A stretch of 64,000 nucleotides of DNA from Paractinoplanes polyasparticus (GTDB lineage Bacteria; Actinomycetota; Actinomycetes; Mycobacteriales; Micromonosporaceae). Where the stretch lies: NCBI RefSeq assembly GCF_019710575.1, contig NZ_JAHWFK010000009.1:1-64000 (forward strand). Direction: 5' to 3'. Shown one piece after another: positions 7,317 to 14,957 of this stretch. Position 1 is the stretch's first letter. Each line of letters opens with the position of its first letter. Below the pieces are notes generated by a model. That model had not been told where the DNA came from. It searched no databases and saw only the letters and a list, made by a program, of their open reading frames with translations. The translations under genes and the position numbers were made by a program.

Positions 7317-8238
7317 GGAAGACCCACCTCTTGCGCATCTGCCATTGCAGAACGGTCAGGGCCAGGACGATGAGGAACAACACGACAGACAGCGTGGCGC
7401 CGTAGCCGAAGGCGTGGAATTGGAACGCCTGCTGGTAGAGGTAATAGACGAGGACCGTGGTCGAGGTGCCGGGGCCGCCCTGGGTGAGCACGCTGATCTG
7501 CGCGAAGACCTGCAGCGAGCCGACCACCGTGATGATCGACGTGAGCAGGATCGTGGGGCTGATCAGCGGCAGGGTGATGCGGCGGAAAATGGTCCAAGGG
7601 CCGGCGCCGTCGGTGCGGGCGGCTTCGTAGAGCTCTTGCGGCACTCCCTGCAATGCCGCAAGGAAAAGCACCATGTTGAGGCCCACGTTCTTGAAGACCT
7701 GGACGACGACGACCGAAACCATCGCGGTGCCGCCGGAGCGCAACCAGTTGGGGCCGTCGATGCCGACGGTTTCGAGCAGGCCGTTGAGGCCGCCGTTGTC
7801 CTGCAGCAGGAAGCCCCACACGATCGTCCAGGCGAGCAACGAAACGACGACCGGCGAGAAGAACAGGACCCGGAAGAACGTGGTGCCGCGAAGTTTCTGA
7901 TTGAGCAGCACGGCGAGCAGCAAGGCCAGGGCCAGGTTGAGCACGACCAGGCCGATGGAGAAGAACGCGGTGGCCCGCAGCACGGCCGGAAAATTCGGGT
8001 CGTCGGCCAGCTTGCGGTAGTTCTCCGCGCCCACGAAATTGAAGGTGTCGGCGAGCACGTTCCACTCGTGCAGGCTGTACCAGACGACGAGCACCAACGG
8101 CAGGAAGACGAAAGCCACGGCGCCCAGCAGGGCGGGTGTGATGAAGACGTAGGCCGTCAGTTGGTCACGTCGCCTGGTCGTCCAGAAAGAGGGAGCGGAC
8201 CGGACCTCCGAAGAGGGCCGGTCCAGGACCACCGTCAT
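7306..8238 (-). CDS. Carbohydrate ABC transporter permease (MalF/UgpA type)
   Basis: A 310-residue inner-membrane protein. After a short cytosolic start (MTVVLDRPSSEVRSAPSFW) comes LTAYVFITPALLGAVAFVFLPLVLVVWYSL, the standard first segment of the MalF/UgpA subfamily, and about five more hydrophobic segments. The EAA loop is LYEAARTDGAGPWTIFRRITLP near residue 210. The start is ATG 8238 because it overlaps the stop of the binding-protein gene as ATGA, giving translational coupling; the frame upstream of it is a shadow. It pairs with the MalG-type permease that follows. Confidence 0.92.
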   Translation of the reverse strand: MTVVLDRPSSEVRSAPSFWTTRRRDQLTAYVFITPALLGAVAFVFLPLVLVVWYSLHEWNVLADTFNFVGAENYRKLADDPNFPAVLRATAFFSIGLVVLNLALALLLAVLLNQKLRGTTFFRVLFFSPVVVSLLAWTIVWGFLLQDNGGLNGLLETVGIDGPNWLRSGGTAMVSVVVVQVFKNVGLNMVLFLAALQGVPQELYEAARTDGAGPWTIFRRITLPLISPTILLTSIITVVGSLQVFAQISVLTQGGPGTSTTVLVYYLYQQAFQFHAFGYGATLSVVLFLIVLALTVLQWQMRKRWVFHEH

Positions 8239-9476
8239 TTGGCGAGCAGGGGATTGATGGCAGTGCACACGCCCTTCAGCACGCCCGTGACGTCGGCGCC
8301 CGGCTTCCACAGCGGGTCGAGACCCGACCGTACGGCCTGATTGATCTCGGCGCTTCCGGCGTGACTCGGCTTCACCACGCCCTTCTCGATGCCGTCGATC
8401 ACGACGTTCTGCAATTGCTCGGGCTTGAGCAGCGGGTTGGCCTTGGCCAGCGTGTCCACGTTGAGCTGCGACTTGCGCGGCGGCGGGAAGAACTGGGCCA
8501 GCTTCTCGGAATTGGCGGGGCTCGTGAAGAACTTGACGAATTCCTGCGCCGCCGCCGCGTTCTTGCCCTTCTTCAGGACGCCGATCCCGCCCTGCCCGAT
8601 CACAGCGTATGAACCCGACGGGCCGGCCGGCAGCGGCACGAGCGCCCAGCCGAACCCGTCCTCCTTCAGCAGCGACGCCCGCGAGATCTGCGCGATGGTC
8701 ATGGCCGACTCACCGGCGAAGAAGTCCGCGGCCACGCCCGGGGCCGGCAGCGCCTTGTCGGTGAAGATCGCCTTGTGCAGGAACGTCATCGCGTCGACCA
8801 TCGGCGGCTGGTCGAAGCCGCAGGTCTTGCCGTCGGCGCTCCAGGCCTCGGCGCCCCAGCCGCGGAAGACCGTGGCCAGGTTCGTCCAGTCCTTGTAGTC
8901 GAAGTCGCGGACGACAAGGCCCTGCTTGCCGGTCTTGGCCGCGGTCGCCGCGGCCACCTCGGTCGCTTTCTCCCAGGTCCACTTGTCGCCGGTCGGCAGC
9001 GTCTGCCCGGCTTTCTTCAGCAGATCGGTGTTGACGAAGACCCCGAACGGCGAGGTCGAGAACGGGTAGCCCATCAGCTTGCCGTCCTGCTTCCACAAGG
9101 CGGTGGCGGTGGGCGCGAGATCGGCGGCGCCCTCGATGCTGTCGTCGAGCGGGGTCAACGCGCCGGACGCCACGAAGTCGGGCGCCGCGCCCTCGAGGAT
9201 CCAGGCGATGTCCGGCGCGTTGCCGCCGGCGATCTGCGTCGTCACGGTGGTCGTGTAGTTCTCGAACGGCAGCGCGTCGAACTTCACCGAGACGTCGGGG
9301 TGGGTCGCCTTGTACTCGGCGGCGATCGCGTCGAACAGCTTGACGTGGTCCGGGTTGGCCGACCAGGTCGTCATCCGCAGGGTGACCGGCCCGCCCGACT
9401 CCGCTTCGCCTCCCCCGCACGCGGTCAGGGCGCCGAGCAGGGCGACGGTGGCGGCTATGGAAACGGCTTTTCTCAT
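8235..9476 (-). CDS. Carbohydrate ABC transporter substrate-binding lipoprotein
   Basis: A 413-residue exported lipoprotein. MRKAVSIAATVALLGALTACGGG is a type II signal peptide with lipobox LTAC, so the mature protein is anchored by Cys20 outside the membrane. The rest is a family 1 extracellular solute-binding fold (TLRMTTWSANPDHVKLFDAIAAEY ... VKFDALPFENYTTTVTTQIAGGNAPDIAWI). ATG 9474-9476 has an AGAGAGGA ribosome site 9 bases upstream; a longer frame lacks one. Gene order regulator - oxidoreductase - binding protein - permease - permease shows a sugar import operon. The sugar cannot be told from sequence. Confidence 0.93.
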   Translation of the reverse strand: MRKAVSIAATVALLGALTACGGGEAESGGPVTLRMTTWSANPDHVKLFDAIAAEYKATHPDVSVKFDALPFENYTTTVTTQIAGGNAPDIAWILEGAAPDFVASGALTPLDDSIEGAADLAPTATALWKQDGKLMGYPFSTSPFGVFVNTDLLKKAGQTLPTGDKWTWEKATEVAAATAAKTGKQGLVVRDFDYKDWTNLATVFRGWGAEAWSADGKTCGFDQPPMVDAMTFLHKAIFTDKALPAPGVAADFFAGESAMTIAQISRASLLKEDGFGWALVPLPAGPSGSYAVIGQGGIGVLKKGKNAAAAQEFVKFFTSPANSEKLAQFFPPPRKSQLNVDTLAKANPLLKPEQLQNVVIDGIEKGVVKPSHAGSAEINQAVRSGLDPLWKPGADVTGVLKGVCTAINPLLAK

Positions 9477-9492
9477 ATCGGAGGTTCCTCTC

Positions 9493-11091
9493 TCAGTAAC
9501 CGCTGACGTCGGGCCAGCGCAGCTCGACACCGTCGGCGCTCAGGTGGTGCTGGAACTCGGAGAGCAGATCGGGGGTGTTGCGCACGGCCCGGGGCGACAC
9601 CGACCGGTCGAGGCAGAAGGCGGCGAGCGCGCCGGCCACCTCGCCCGTGTTCCACTCGACGGGGTGCAGCCGGTACGAGCCGTTGGTGATGTGGGTGGTG
9701 CCGATGTTCTTGCCGGCGGGCAGCAGGTTCTCGACGCGCTGCGGGATCAGCGCCCCGAGCGGGATCTCGAACGGGCACGAGGCGACGTCGATGTAGTTGT
9801 CGCCGCCGGTCGACGGGTGCAGGTCGATGCGGTACATGCCGACGCCGACCGAGTCCGGGTACGCCACGGCGCCCTTGTCGCCGCGGACGACCAGCGACAG
9901 GTCCTGCTCGACGACGGTGTACTCGGCCCGCAGCCGTCGGCCTTCCCGCACGTACGGGGCCATCGCGAGCCCGTCCGAGCCGCCGGTCACGTCGCCACGC
10001 AGCCGCAGCCCGGGCCAGCCGGTGCCGCCGTCGGGGCGGGGCGCCTCGGTCTGCAGCCAGTAGAGCACCGAGCGGGACAGCTCCCGCGCGGCACGCTCGA
10101 CCGTGGCCGGGTCGGGCCCGTCGACGTACGGCTCCTCGAAATAGTCGATCATCGGCCAGTTCACGAGGCAGATGTCGCTCGGGTAGAAGCCGTCGGTGAA
10201 GTTGCGCCGTGCCGCGATGCGCCGGAACGTCCACAGGTTGCCGTCGCCGGGGTTGACCCGCTGGTCGGCCTCGACGAGCCAGGGGTCGTCGTCCGGGTTG
10301 GGGGTGAAGGAGCGGGTCGAAGTTTCCAGCGTACGGGGGTTGGGCGTCTGCCAGGACAGCATGCGCGCGCCCCAGAACGGCGGCTGGTAGTCGCGCCAGA
10401 ACCCGTACGCGTCGGGCTTGTCGATCGTGTGGTCGCCGTCGACATGGTCGATCGCGAAGCAGACCGACAGCGCCTGCATGTTGGCCGGGTCACGGGTGGC
10501 GGACGCGCTCGGCTCGCCGGTCTCGGCGCTCGACTCGGCCCCGGTCACGTACTCGGTGCCGGTCATCGGCAGCAGCGCGCCGGTTTCCGTGGCGTCCAGG
10601 ATGTACGGGCCGGTGAGCGCGAGCTCCTCGCCCGCGTGCCGCACGGTCACGCTGGTGACGCGGTCGCCGTCGGTCTCGGCCGACACCGGTACGGCGGGTT
10701 GCAGCACCGTGAGGCGGCCGGACCCCCGGTAGGGGCCGAGCATCTGCTCGATCACGGCCACGGCGACCCGCGGCTCCGAGCAGAGGCGGCTCACGTGGCC
10801 GGCGCCCGGATTGAGGTCGCGGGTGCGGCGCGCACGGTCGGTGAGCGGGAAGTGCGACCGGTAGTAGTCACGGATCCCGTCCCGCAACGCGCGGTAGCTG
10901 CGGGTGACGCCGAACTGTTCGACCCAGCTGTGTTCGTCGGGCGGGACGGCCTGGCTGGTCAGCTGGCCGCCGAGCCACGCGTACTCCTCGGTCAGCAGCA
11001 CCGACCGCCCGGCGCGCAACGCTGCCAGGGCCGCGGCAACTCCGCCGAGGCCGCCACCGATCACGACCACGTCCGCATGCAGCTCACGCAC
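9493..11091 (-). CDS. FAD-dependent oxidoreductase of a sugar-use operon
   Basis: A 532-residue cytosolic flavoprotein. ADVVVIGGGLGGVAAALAAL (residues about 6-25) is the dinucleotide-binding GxGxxG loop, followed by an acidic end of strand 2 (VLLTEEYAWLGGQL) and a late LLPAGKNIGTTHITNGSYRL with the FAD-closing block. This is the FAD_oxidored (PF12831) type that is often found inside carbohydrate operons, where it oxidises a sugar or glycoside; the substrate is unknown here. The GTG at 11091 overlaps the stop of the LacI-type regulator by 8 bases. The intervening spacer of 16 bases to the binding protein gene carries that gene's ribosome site. Confidence 0.88.
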   Translation of the reverse strand: MRELHADVVVIGGGLGGVAAALAALRAGRSVLLTEEYAWLGGQLTSQAVPPDEHSWVEQFGVTRSYRALRDGIRDYYRSHFPLTDRARRTRDLNPGAGHVSRLCSEPRVAVAVIEQMLGPYRGSGRLTVLQPAVPVSAETDGDRVTSVTVRHAGEELALTGPYILDATETGALLPMTGTEYVTGAESSAETGEPSASATRDPANMQALSVCFAIDHVDGDHTIDKPDAYGFWRDYQPPFWGARMLSWQTPNPRTLETSTRSFTPNPDDDPWLVEADQRVNPGDGNLWTFRRIAARRNFTDGFYPSDICLVNWPMIDYFEEPYVDGPDPATVERAARELSRSVLYWLQTEAPRPDGGTGWPGLRLRGDVTGGSDGLAMAPYVREGRRLRAEYTVVEQDLSLVVRGDKGAVAYPDSVGVGMYRIDLHPSTGGDNYIDVASCPFEIPLGALIPQRVENLLPAGKNIGTTHITNGSYRLHPVEWNTGEVAGALAAFCLDRSVSPRAVRNTPDLLSEFQHHLSADGVELRWPDVSGY

Positions 11092-12103
11092 GGGCCACCG
11101 CCAGGGTCGCGCCGGCCACGGGCTCGCACGGCAGCAGCCGTTGTGTCGCGCCGCCCGTTCCGTCCAGAATCGCCGACAGCACCTCGACCGCCTGCCAGCC
11201 CATCTCACGACGCGGAATCCGGTAGCCGGTGAAGTCGAGGTCCGTGCTGGCCGGCCGGGTCGGGTCACCCAGAGCCACAAAAGACAGATCTTCCGGTACG
11301 CGCAATCCCCGCCGTCCGGCCTCGGCCGCGAGCAGGGCGCCGTCCGCGAACTCCTCCACGAAGACGGCCGTGCAGCCCTGCGCCCGCAGATCACCGAGGA
11401 CACCGTCGGTGTAGCGCAGCCGGACGCCGGTGACCCCGGCCTCGGCCGCGGCGGTCGTGAAGCCCCGGTACCGGTCGGCGTGCGACTCCGGCCCGGACCC
11501 CTCCCCCACGTACGCGATCCTGCGATGCCCCAGCTCGGCGGCCCGGCGCACCTGGGCCGCGGTGGCCGTCGGATAGTCGGCGCCGACGTACGGCACCGGC
11601 CCGCCCGCGTCGTCGCGGCGGCCCACGCTGACGAACGCCTGGCCCTCGGCGATCAACCGGGCCAGTTCCTGCGGGTCGAGCCAGCGCCCGAGCAGGATGC
11701 AGCCGTCGGCCAGCCGCAGCCGGTTGTCCTGCGAGAAGATGCGCCGGCGGCCGTCGATCACCGGGGCGCTGGTGAACAGCAGCAGGTCGCAGCCGATGCT
11801 CTCGGCGCACTCCTCGATGCCGACCAGGAACGGGTGGTAGAAGTCGCCCAGCCCGGCCGGGAACACGGGCTCGTAGGTGAAGACGCCGAGGAAGCGGTTG
11901 CGCTGGGCGGCCAGACGGCGGGCGATCGGGTCGGCCACGTAGCCGGTGCGGCGGATCGCCTGCAGCACCCGCTCCCGGGTTTCCGGCGCGATGCGGACGG
12001 CGGCGTCGTCGCGCTCGTTGAGCACGATCGACACGGTCGTCTGGCTGACGCCGGTCATCCGGGCGATGTCCTGCTGCGTCACCCGCCTGTTGCTGGATGG
12101 CAC
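11084..12103 (-). CDS. LacI family transcriptional regulator
   Basis: A 339-residue regulator. RVTQQDIARMTGVSQTTVSIVLNERDD (about residues 7-33) is the LacI helix-turn-helix, followed by the hinge segment TGYVADPIARRLAAQRN. The rest is a periplasmic-binding-type sensor domain with the usual dimer and effector blocks (FLGVFTYEP, YVGADYPTATAAQVRRAAELGHRRIAYVG). It binds an operator as a dimer and releases it with a sugar effector. It is the first gene of the operon and its stop overlaps the oxidoreductase start. Two LacI-like palindromes lie in the 227-base gap before the divergent glycosidase gene, so it probably controls both directions and itself. Confidence 0.93.
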   Translation of the reverse strand: MPSSNRRVTQQDIARMTGVSQTTVSIVLNERDDAAVRIAPETRERVLQAIRRTGYVADPIARRLAAQRNRFLGVFTYEPVFPAGLGDFYHPFLVGIEECAESIGCDLLLFTSAPVIDGRRRIFSQDNRLRLADGCILLGRWLDPQELARLIAEGQAFVSVGRRDDAGGPVPYVGADYPTATAAQVRRAAELGHRRIAYVGEGSGPESHADRYRGFTTAAAEAGVTGVRLRYTDGVLGDLRAQGCTAVFVEEFADGALLAAEAGRRGLRVPEDLSFVALGDPTRPASTDLDFTGYRIPRREMGWQAVEVLSAILDGTGGATQRLLPCEPVAGATLAVARA

Positions 12104-12127
12104 GTCGGAGTCTCCTCTGTTACGCCG

Positions 12128-12141
12128 CTAATACGCATTAA
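12128..12141. promoter_or_regulatory. LacI-type operator half of a pair (site 1)
   Basis: CTAATACGCATTAA is an imperfect palindrome with the TAAT...ATTA arms around a central CG, 25 bases upstream of the regulator start. It repeats the arms of site 2, 70 bases away. A TpCG/CpG-centred palindrome in front of a LacI gene is the usual autoregulatory site. Confidence 0.65.
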
Positions 12142-12197
12142 CAAACGTGAACCGATCGTCGGGCACCGGCTCGGCGGCCGTCAAGGAATCTCCAGCA

Positions 12198-12211
12198 CTA
12201 ATAGGTATTAG
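12198..12211. promoter_or_regulatory. LacI-type operator half of a pair (site 2)
   Basis: CTAATAGGTATTAG is a palindrome with perfect 6-base arms, on the glycosidase side of the intergenic region. The start of this site is exactly 70 bases from site 1, and only AT-rich sequence of this form occurs in the otherwise GC-rich gap. A regulator dimer on each site could loop the DNA. Confidence 0.68.
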
Positions 12212-12330
12212 CACCTTGACCACGGTTGTTAACGGTGGCGAAACTTCGATGCGTCGGCAGCGCTCCCCGCGCTACCCACATCCCCCGGCGTCGCCCGCTT
12301 CCGGTGGCGCCCCGCCATGGAGGTCGTTTC

Positions 12331-13284
12331 ATGGATCGACGTTCTCTGCTCCGCGGCGCCGCCGTCGTCGGTGCGGCCGGAGTGACCGGCCTCGCCGTGC
12401 CCGGCGCCGCCCACGCCGCCGGACCGGCCGGCATGCCCACGTACAGGTACCTGCGGGACGCGCTCACCCTGCCGCTGCGCTACAACCCGACCGGGGAGTT
12501 CATCTTCCCGTGCATCCGCGGCGTCTACGACAAGATCAGCGGAGCCCGCGGCCGCTACCACCTCTACTACGCCCCGCACGAGAAGCCCGGCGGCATCTGC
12601 GTGGCCTGGGCCAACTCGCTCAACGGCCCGTTCACCGAGCACACCGGCAACCCGATCATCGACAACGTGCTGCCCGGCGGCGGCACCGTCTCGCACGTGT
12701 CGTCACCGCACGTCACCTGGGACGCGGCGACCCGCCAGTTCTTCCTCTACTGGCACGGCGAGAACACGACGACCCGCGTGGCCCGCTCGTCCGACGGCAT
12801 CAACTTCCGCGACGAGACGCCCATTCTGAGCACCAGGCTCGTGCCGGGGCTGACCGAGACCTCGTACGCCCGGGTCTTCGCCCACAACGGCCGCTACGTG
12901 ATGGTCTACATGGGCGTGCTGGCCGGGAAGCGGCGCATCTACCACGGCTGGTCGCCGAACGGCTGGGACCAGTGGCAGTTCGCGCAGACGCCGCTGGTCA
13001 ACCCGGAACCCGACGGCCTGACCGACATCTCCGGCCCGTCGCTGGTGTTCCGCAACAACACCACGTACGTCGCCTACCACGGCAACGACGGCAGGATGCG
13101 GCTCACCGAGGTCGGCAACGCCCTCGACCGCGAGAACCACCTGGGCGTCTTCCACTCCCCCGCGGCCACCGACAACGGCCGGGCGGCGGCCCCGTCGTTC
13201 GGCACGGACGGCGGCGTCGAGTACATGTTCTACGAAGCCGGCCCACGCTTGAACGCCCGCATCTGCATCGCCCGCGCAATTTGA
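12331..13284 (+). CDS. Tat-exported five-bladed beta-propeller glycoside hydrolase (GH43/GH130-like)
   Basis: A 317-residue secreted protein. MDRRSLLRGAAVVGAAGVTGLAVPGAAHAA is a Tat signal (RRSLL twin-arginine, AHA cleavage). The mature part has propeller-blade repeats: YHLYYAPHE, VSHVSSPHVTWDAATRQFFLYWHGE, ARVFAHNGRYVMVYMGV, TDISGPSLVFRNNTTYVAYHG. These DxxxxFxLYY/W-type strands are those of GH43/GH62/GH130-like enzymes; I cannot assign the exact family or substrate. ATG 12331 has a GGAGG site 8 bases upstream. It is divergent from the sugar import operon across the operator pair, so it probably releases the sugar that the operon imports. Confidence 0.82.
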   Translation: MDRRSLLRGAAVVGAAGVTGLAVPGAAHAAGPAGMPTYRYLRDALTLPLRYNPTGEFIFPCIRGVYDKISGARGRYHLYYAPHEKPGGICVAWANSLNGPFTEHTGNPIIDNVLPGGGTVSHVSSPHVTWDAATRQFFLYWHGENTTTRVARSSDGINFRDETPILSTRLVPGLTETSYARVFAHNGRYVMVYMGVLAGKRRIYHGWSPNGWDQWQFAQTPLVNPEPDGLTDISGPSLVFRNNTTYVAYHGNDGRMRLTEVGNALDRENHLGVFHSPAATDNGRAAAPSFGTDGGVEYMFYEAGPRLNARICIARAI

Positions 13285-13838
13285 CGCCGGCCGGACAGCG
13301 CAACCATCGAGCCTGAACGCCCAGCCAACTGCGTCTCAACTGGCTGGCTGGTACAAGCCCACCCGCGACCCCGATCCGCGCTGAGACTGATGGGCCCACC
13401 TCGCCGTGCCGCCCACGTTCCGCCGCAATCGCTCGCGGCGGCCCAACGGCGGCGGCCACGGCACGCCGGCGAAACGGCTGTTGCCGAAGCGCACACGGGC
13501 GACCCCCGGACGCGACCGTCGCCTCAGCCCCGCGCGGGATTTTCGTCGCTCGGCGAGACATCCGAGCGGTGGTCCCTGGTAAGTCATCAACAGCTCCTCA
13601 CGGTTACGGGTTCGCCGGTGATTCTGCGCGGGAAGGGCCAGGCGGGGCGTGCCGAACAGGCAGTCCTGTGGACAACTGGGCACCCTGTGGACAGCGCTGC
13701 CAACGCCTGCGAACTGTGCTTCGGCCGGGGAGTGCGCTTGATGGCGCGTACTGAAGAAAGGACGACACGACAAAGCGCTGGACAGGATGCGGCCGGCGGC
13801 CTGATGGGGCCTCGGCGAAGCGCGCTAACTTACCGGCT
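13285..13838. other. Intergenic stretch with DnaA-box-like repeats
   Basis: No recognised gene lies between the glycosidase and the deaminase. Two TGTGGACAA/TGTGGACAG elements lie 19 bases apart at 13667-13675 and 13686-13694; the first is an exact actinobacterial DnaA-box consensus (TTGTCCACA on the other strand). A minus-strand frame is listed separately as a doubtful small gene. The DNA has mixed coding bias. Confidence 0.4.
13336..13587 (-). CDS. Doubtful small basic protein
   Basis: An 83-residue frame starting MTYQGPPLGCLAERRKSRAG, very rich in Arg. It is included because GTGAGGAGCTGTTG places a good GAGGAG ribosome site 7 bases before the ATG at 13587, which is hard to explain by chance. 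No family is recognised, the third-position bias is weak, and other frames overlap it. It may be a small DNA- or RNA-binding peptide or no gene at all. Confidence 0.25.
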   Translation of the reverse strand: MTYQGPPLGCLAERRKSRAGLRRRSRPGVARVRFGNSRFAGVPWPPPLGRRERLRRNVGGTARWAHQSQRGSGSRVGLYQPAS

Positions 13839-14276
13839 ATGCAGCTTGATCAGCGTCTCGTGGACGCGGCCGTCGACCAGATGAACCGGCGCTGGCCGGC
13901 CGACCAGTACGGTGGGGCGGCCGCCGTCTACCTGGAGGACGGTCAGATCCTGACCAGCGTCTGCCTCGACAACATCAACGCCGGCGTCACGCTGTGCCAC
14001 GAGACCGGGGCGATCTGCCAGGCGTACACGCTCGACAAGCGGGTGACCGCTTCCGTGTGCGTCGGCCGGGAGGCGGACAGCACCGAGATCTTCGTGCTGG
14101 CGCCGTGCGGCATCTGCCAGGAACGGCTCGCCCTGTGGGGTCCCGAGGTGCAGGTGGCCGTGGGCGATCCCGCGGGGTGGGCCGCACGCACGCTGCTCGA
14201 GGTCAATCCGTACTACTGGGCGTCCCGCTTCGCCCAGGGAAGCGGCTGGCCGTCCGAAGCTGAGCACCTCGCCTGA
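13839..14276 (+). CDS. Cytidine deaminase family protein (blasticidin S deaminase-like)
   Basis: A 145-residue cytosolic enzyme. It carries the two zinc-binding blocks of cytidine deaminases: CHETGAICQAY near residues 53-63 (His-x-Glu, with proton-shuttling Glu) and APCGICQERL near residues 88-97 (PCxxCxE). This is the small tetrameric type; it deaminates a cytosine-like compound to the uracil form. The GTYGG-like PADQYGGAAAVYLEDG N-terminus and the absence of a FGxE-type block suggest a blasticidin-S-deaminase-like member rather than housekeeping Cdd. It stands alone, with about 110 bases to the next gene. Confidence 0.82.
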   Translation: MQLDQRLVDAAVDQMNRRWPADQYGGAAAVYLEDGQILTSVCLDNINAGVTLCHETGAICQAYTLDKRVTASVCVGREADSTEIFVLAPCGICQERLALWGPEVQVAVGDPAGWAARTLLEVNPYYWASRFAQGSGWPSEAEHLA

Positions 14277-14385
14277 GCACGTCATGCCCGGGTGCTCACT
14301 GCGTACAACGACCGCAAGGCCGATGCCGAACAGGTCGACAGCGGCTGTGACCAACGCGGTTGCTCGTGCGGGCTACGGTCGGTGC

Positions 14386-14934
14386 ATGGCTTCCTCCTCC
14401 TACTCGCGCGCCGTCACCGTGGCCGCCATGCAGGCAGTGTTCAACAGCGCCTGGATCGCCGCCCGAGAGCTGTCACCCGCCAAGCGCAGGCTGGCCCGGG
14501 TGGGCATCATCGCGATCGGCGCGGCCGGCTACGCCACCGCCACGCCCGACACCCGGCGGGCGATCCGCGAAGTGCGCTCCGAGGTGGAATCCCTGCGCGA
14601 CAAGGCGGAGGCGCCCGGCGACGAGCTGAAGTCTCTGCGCGACAAGGCCGAGCCCGGCGATCATGAAGAGCCCGGCCCCGACGAGTCTTCGGCGACACCG
14701 GACCTCCCGTTCGACAAGCGCCGGGCCGTCGCGATCGTGGGCGCCCTCGGCCTCTCGATCGCGGTCACGCTCGGCCGGCGCCGGCTCGAGAAGCGATGGC
14801 TGGCCCGCCTCGCCCGGGACGGCCACGCGCACCCCACCCGGGCGCTGGCGCTCCGCATGGCGCCGGTGGCGTTCGCGGCCGAGCTGGCCATCCAGATCAT
14901 CGACATGCACACCCTGCCCGACAAGACGGATTGA
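14386..14934 (+). CDS. Hypothetical membrane-associated protein
   Basis: A 182-residue protein. ATG 14386 begins MASSSYSRAVTVAAMQAVFNSAWIAAREL. A hydrophobic stretch (VGIIAIGAAGYATATP) follows, then an acidic charged linker with the short repeat SLRDKAEAPGDELKSLRDKAEPGD (about residues 65-88), and a second hydrophobic stretch (AVAIVGALGLSIAVTLG) before a basic tail. This predicts a two-pass membrane protein with a cytosolic charged loop or the reverse. I do not recognise the family. It converges with the MFS gene, 23 bases away. Confidence 0.7.
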   Translation: MASSSYSRAVTVAAMQAVFNSAWIAARELSPAKRRLARVGIIAIGAAGYATATPDTRRAIREVRSEVESLRDKAEAPGDELKSLRDKAEPGDHEEPGPDESSATPDLPFDKRRAVAIVGALGLSIAVTLGRRRLEKRWLARLARDGHAHPTRALALRMAPVAFAAELAIQIIDMHTLPDKTD

Positions 14935-14957
14935 TTCAGACCGGGGCGCAGCTCGCG

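Noticed and set aside
7078..8340. A 420-residue plus-strand frame opposite the two permease genes
   Set aside because: Asp/Gln/Arg-rich mirror of membrane-coding sequence; the minus-strand permeases have EAA motifs.
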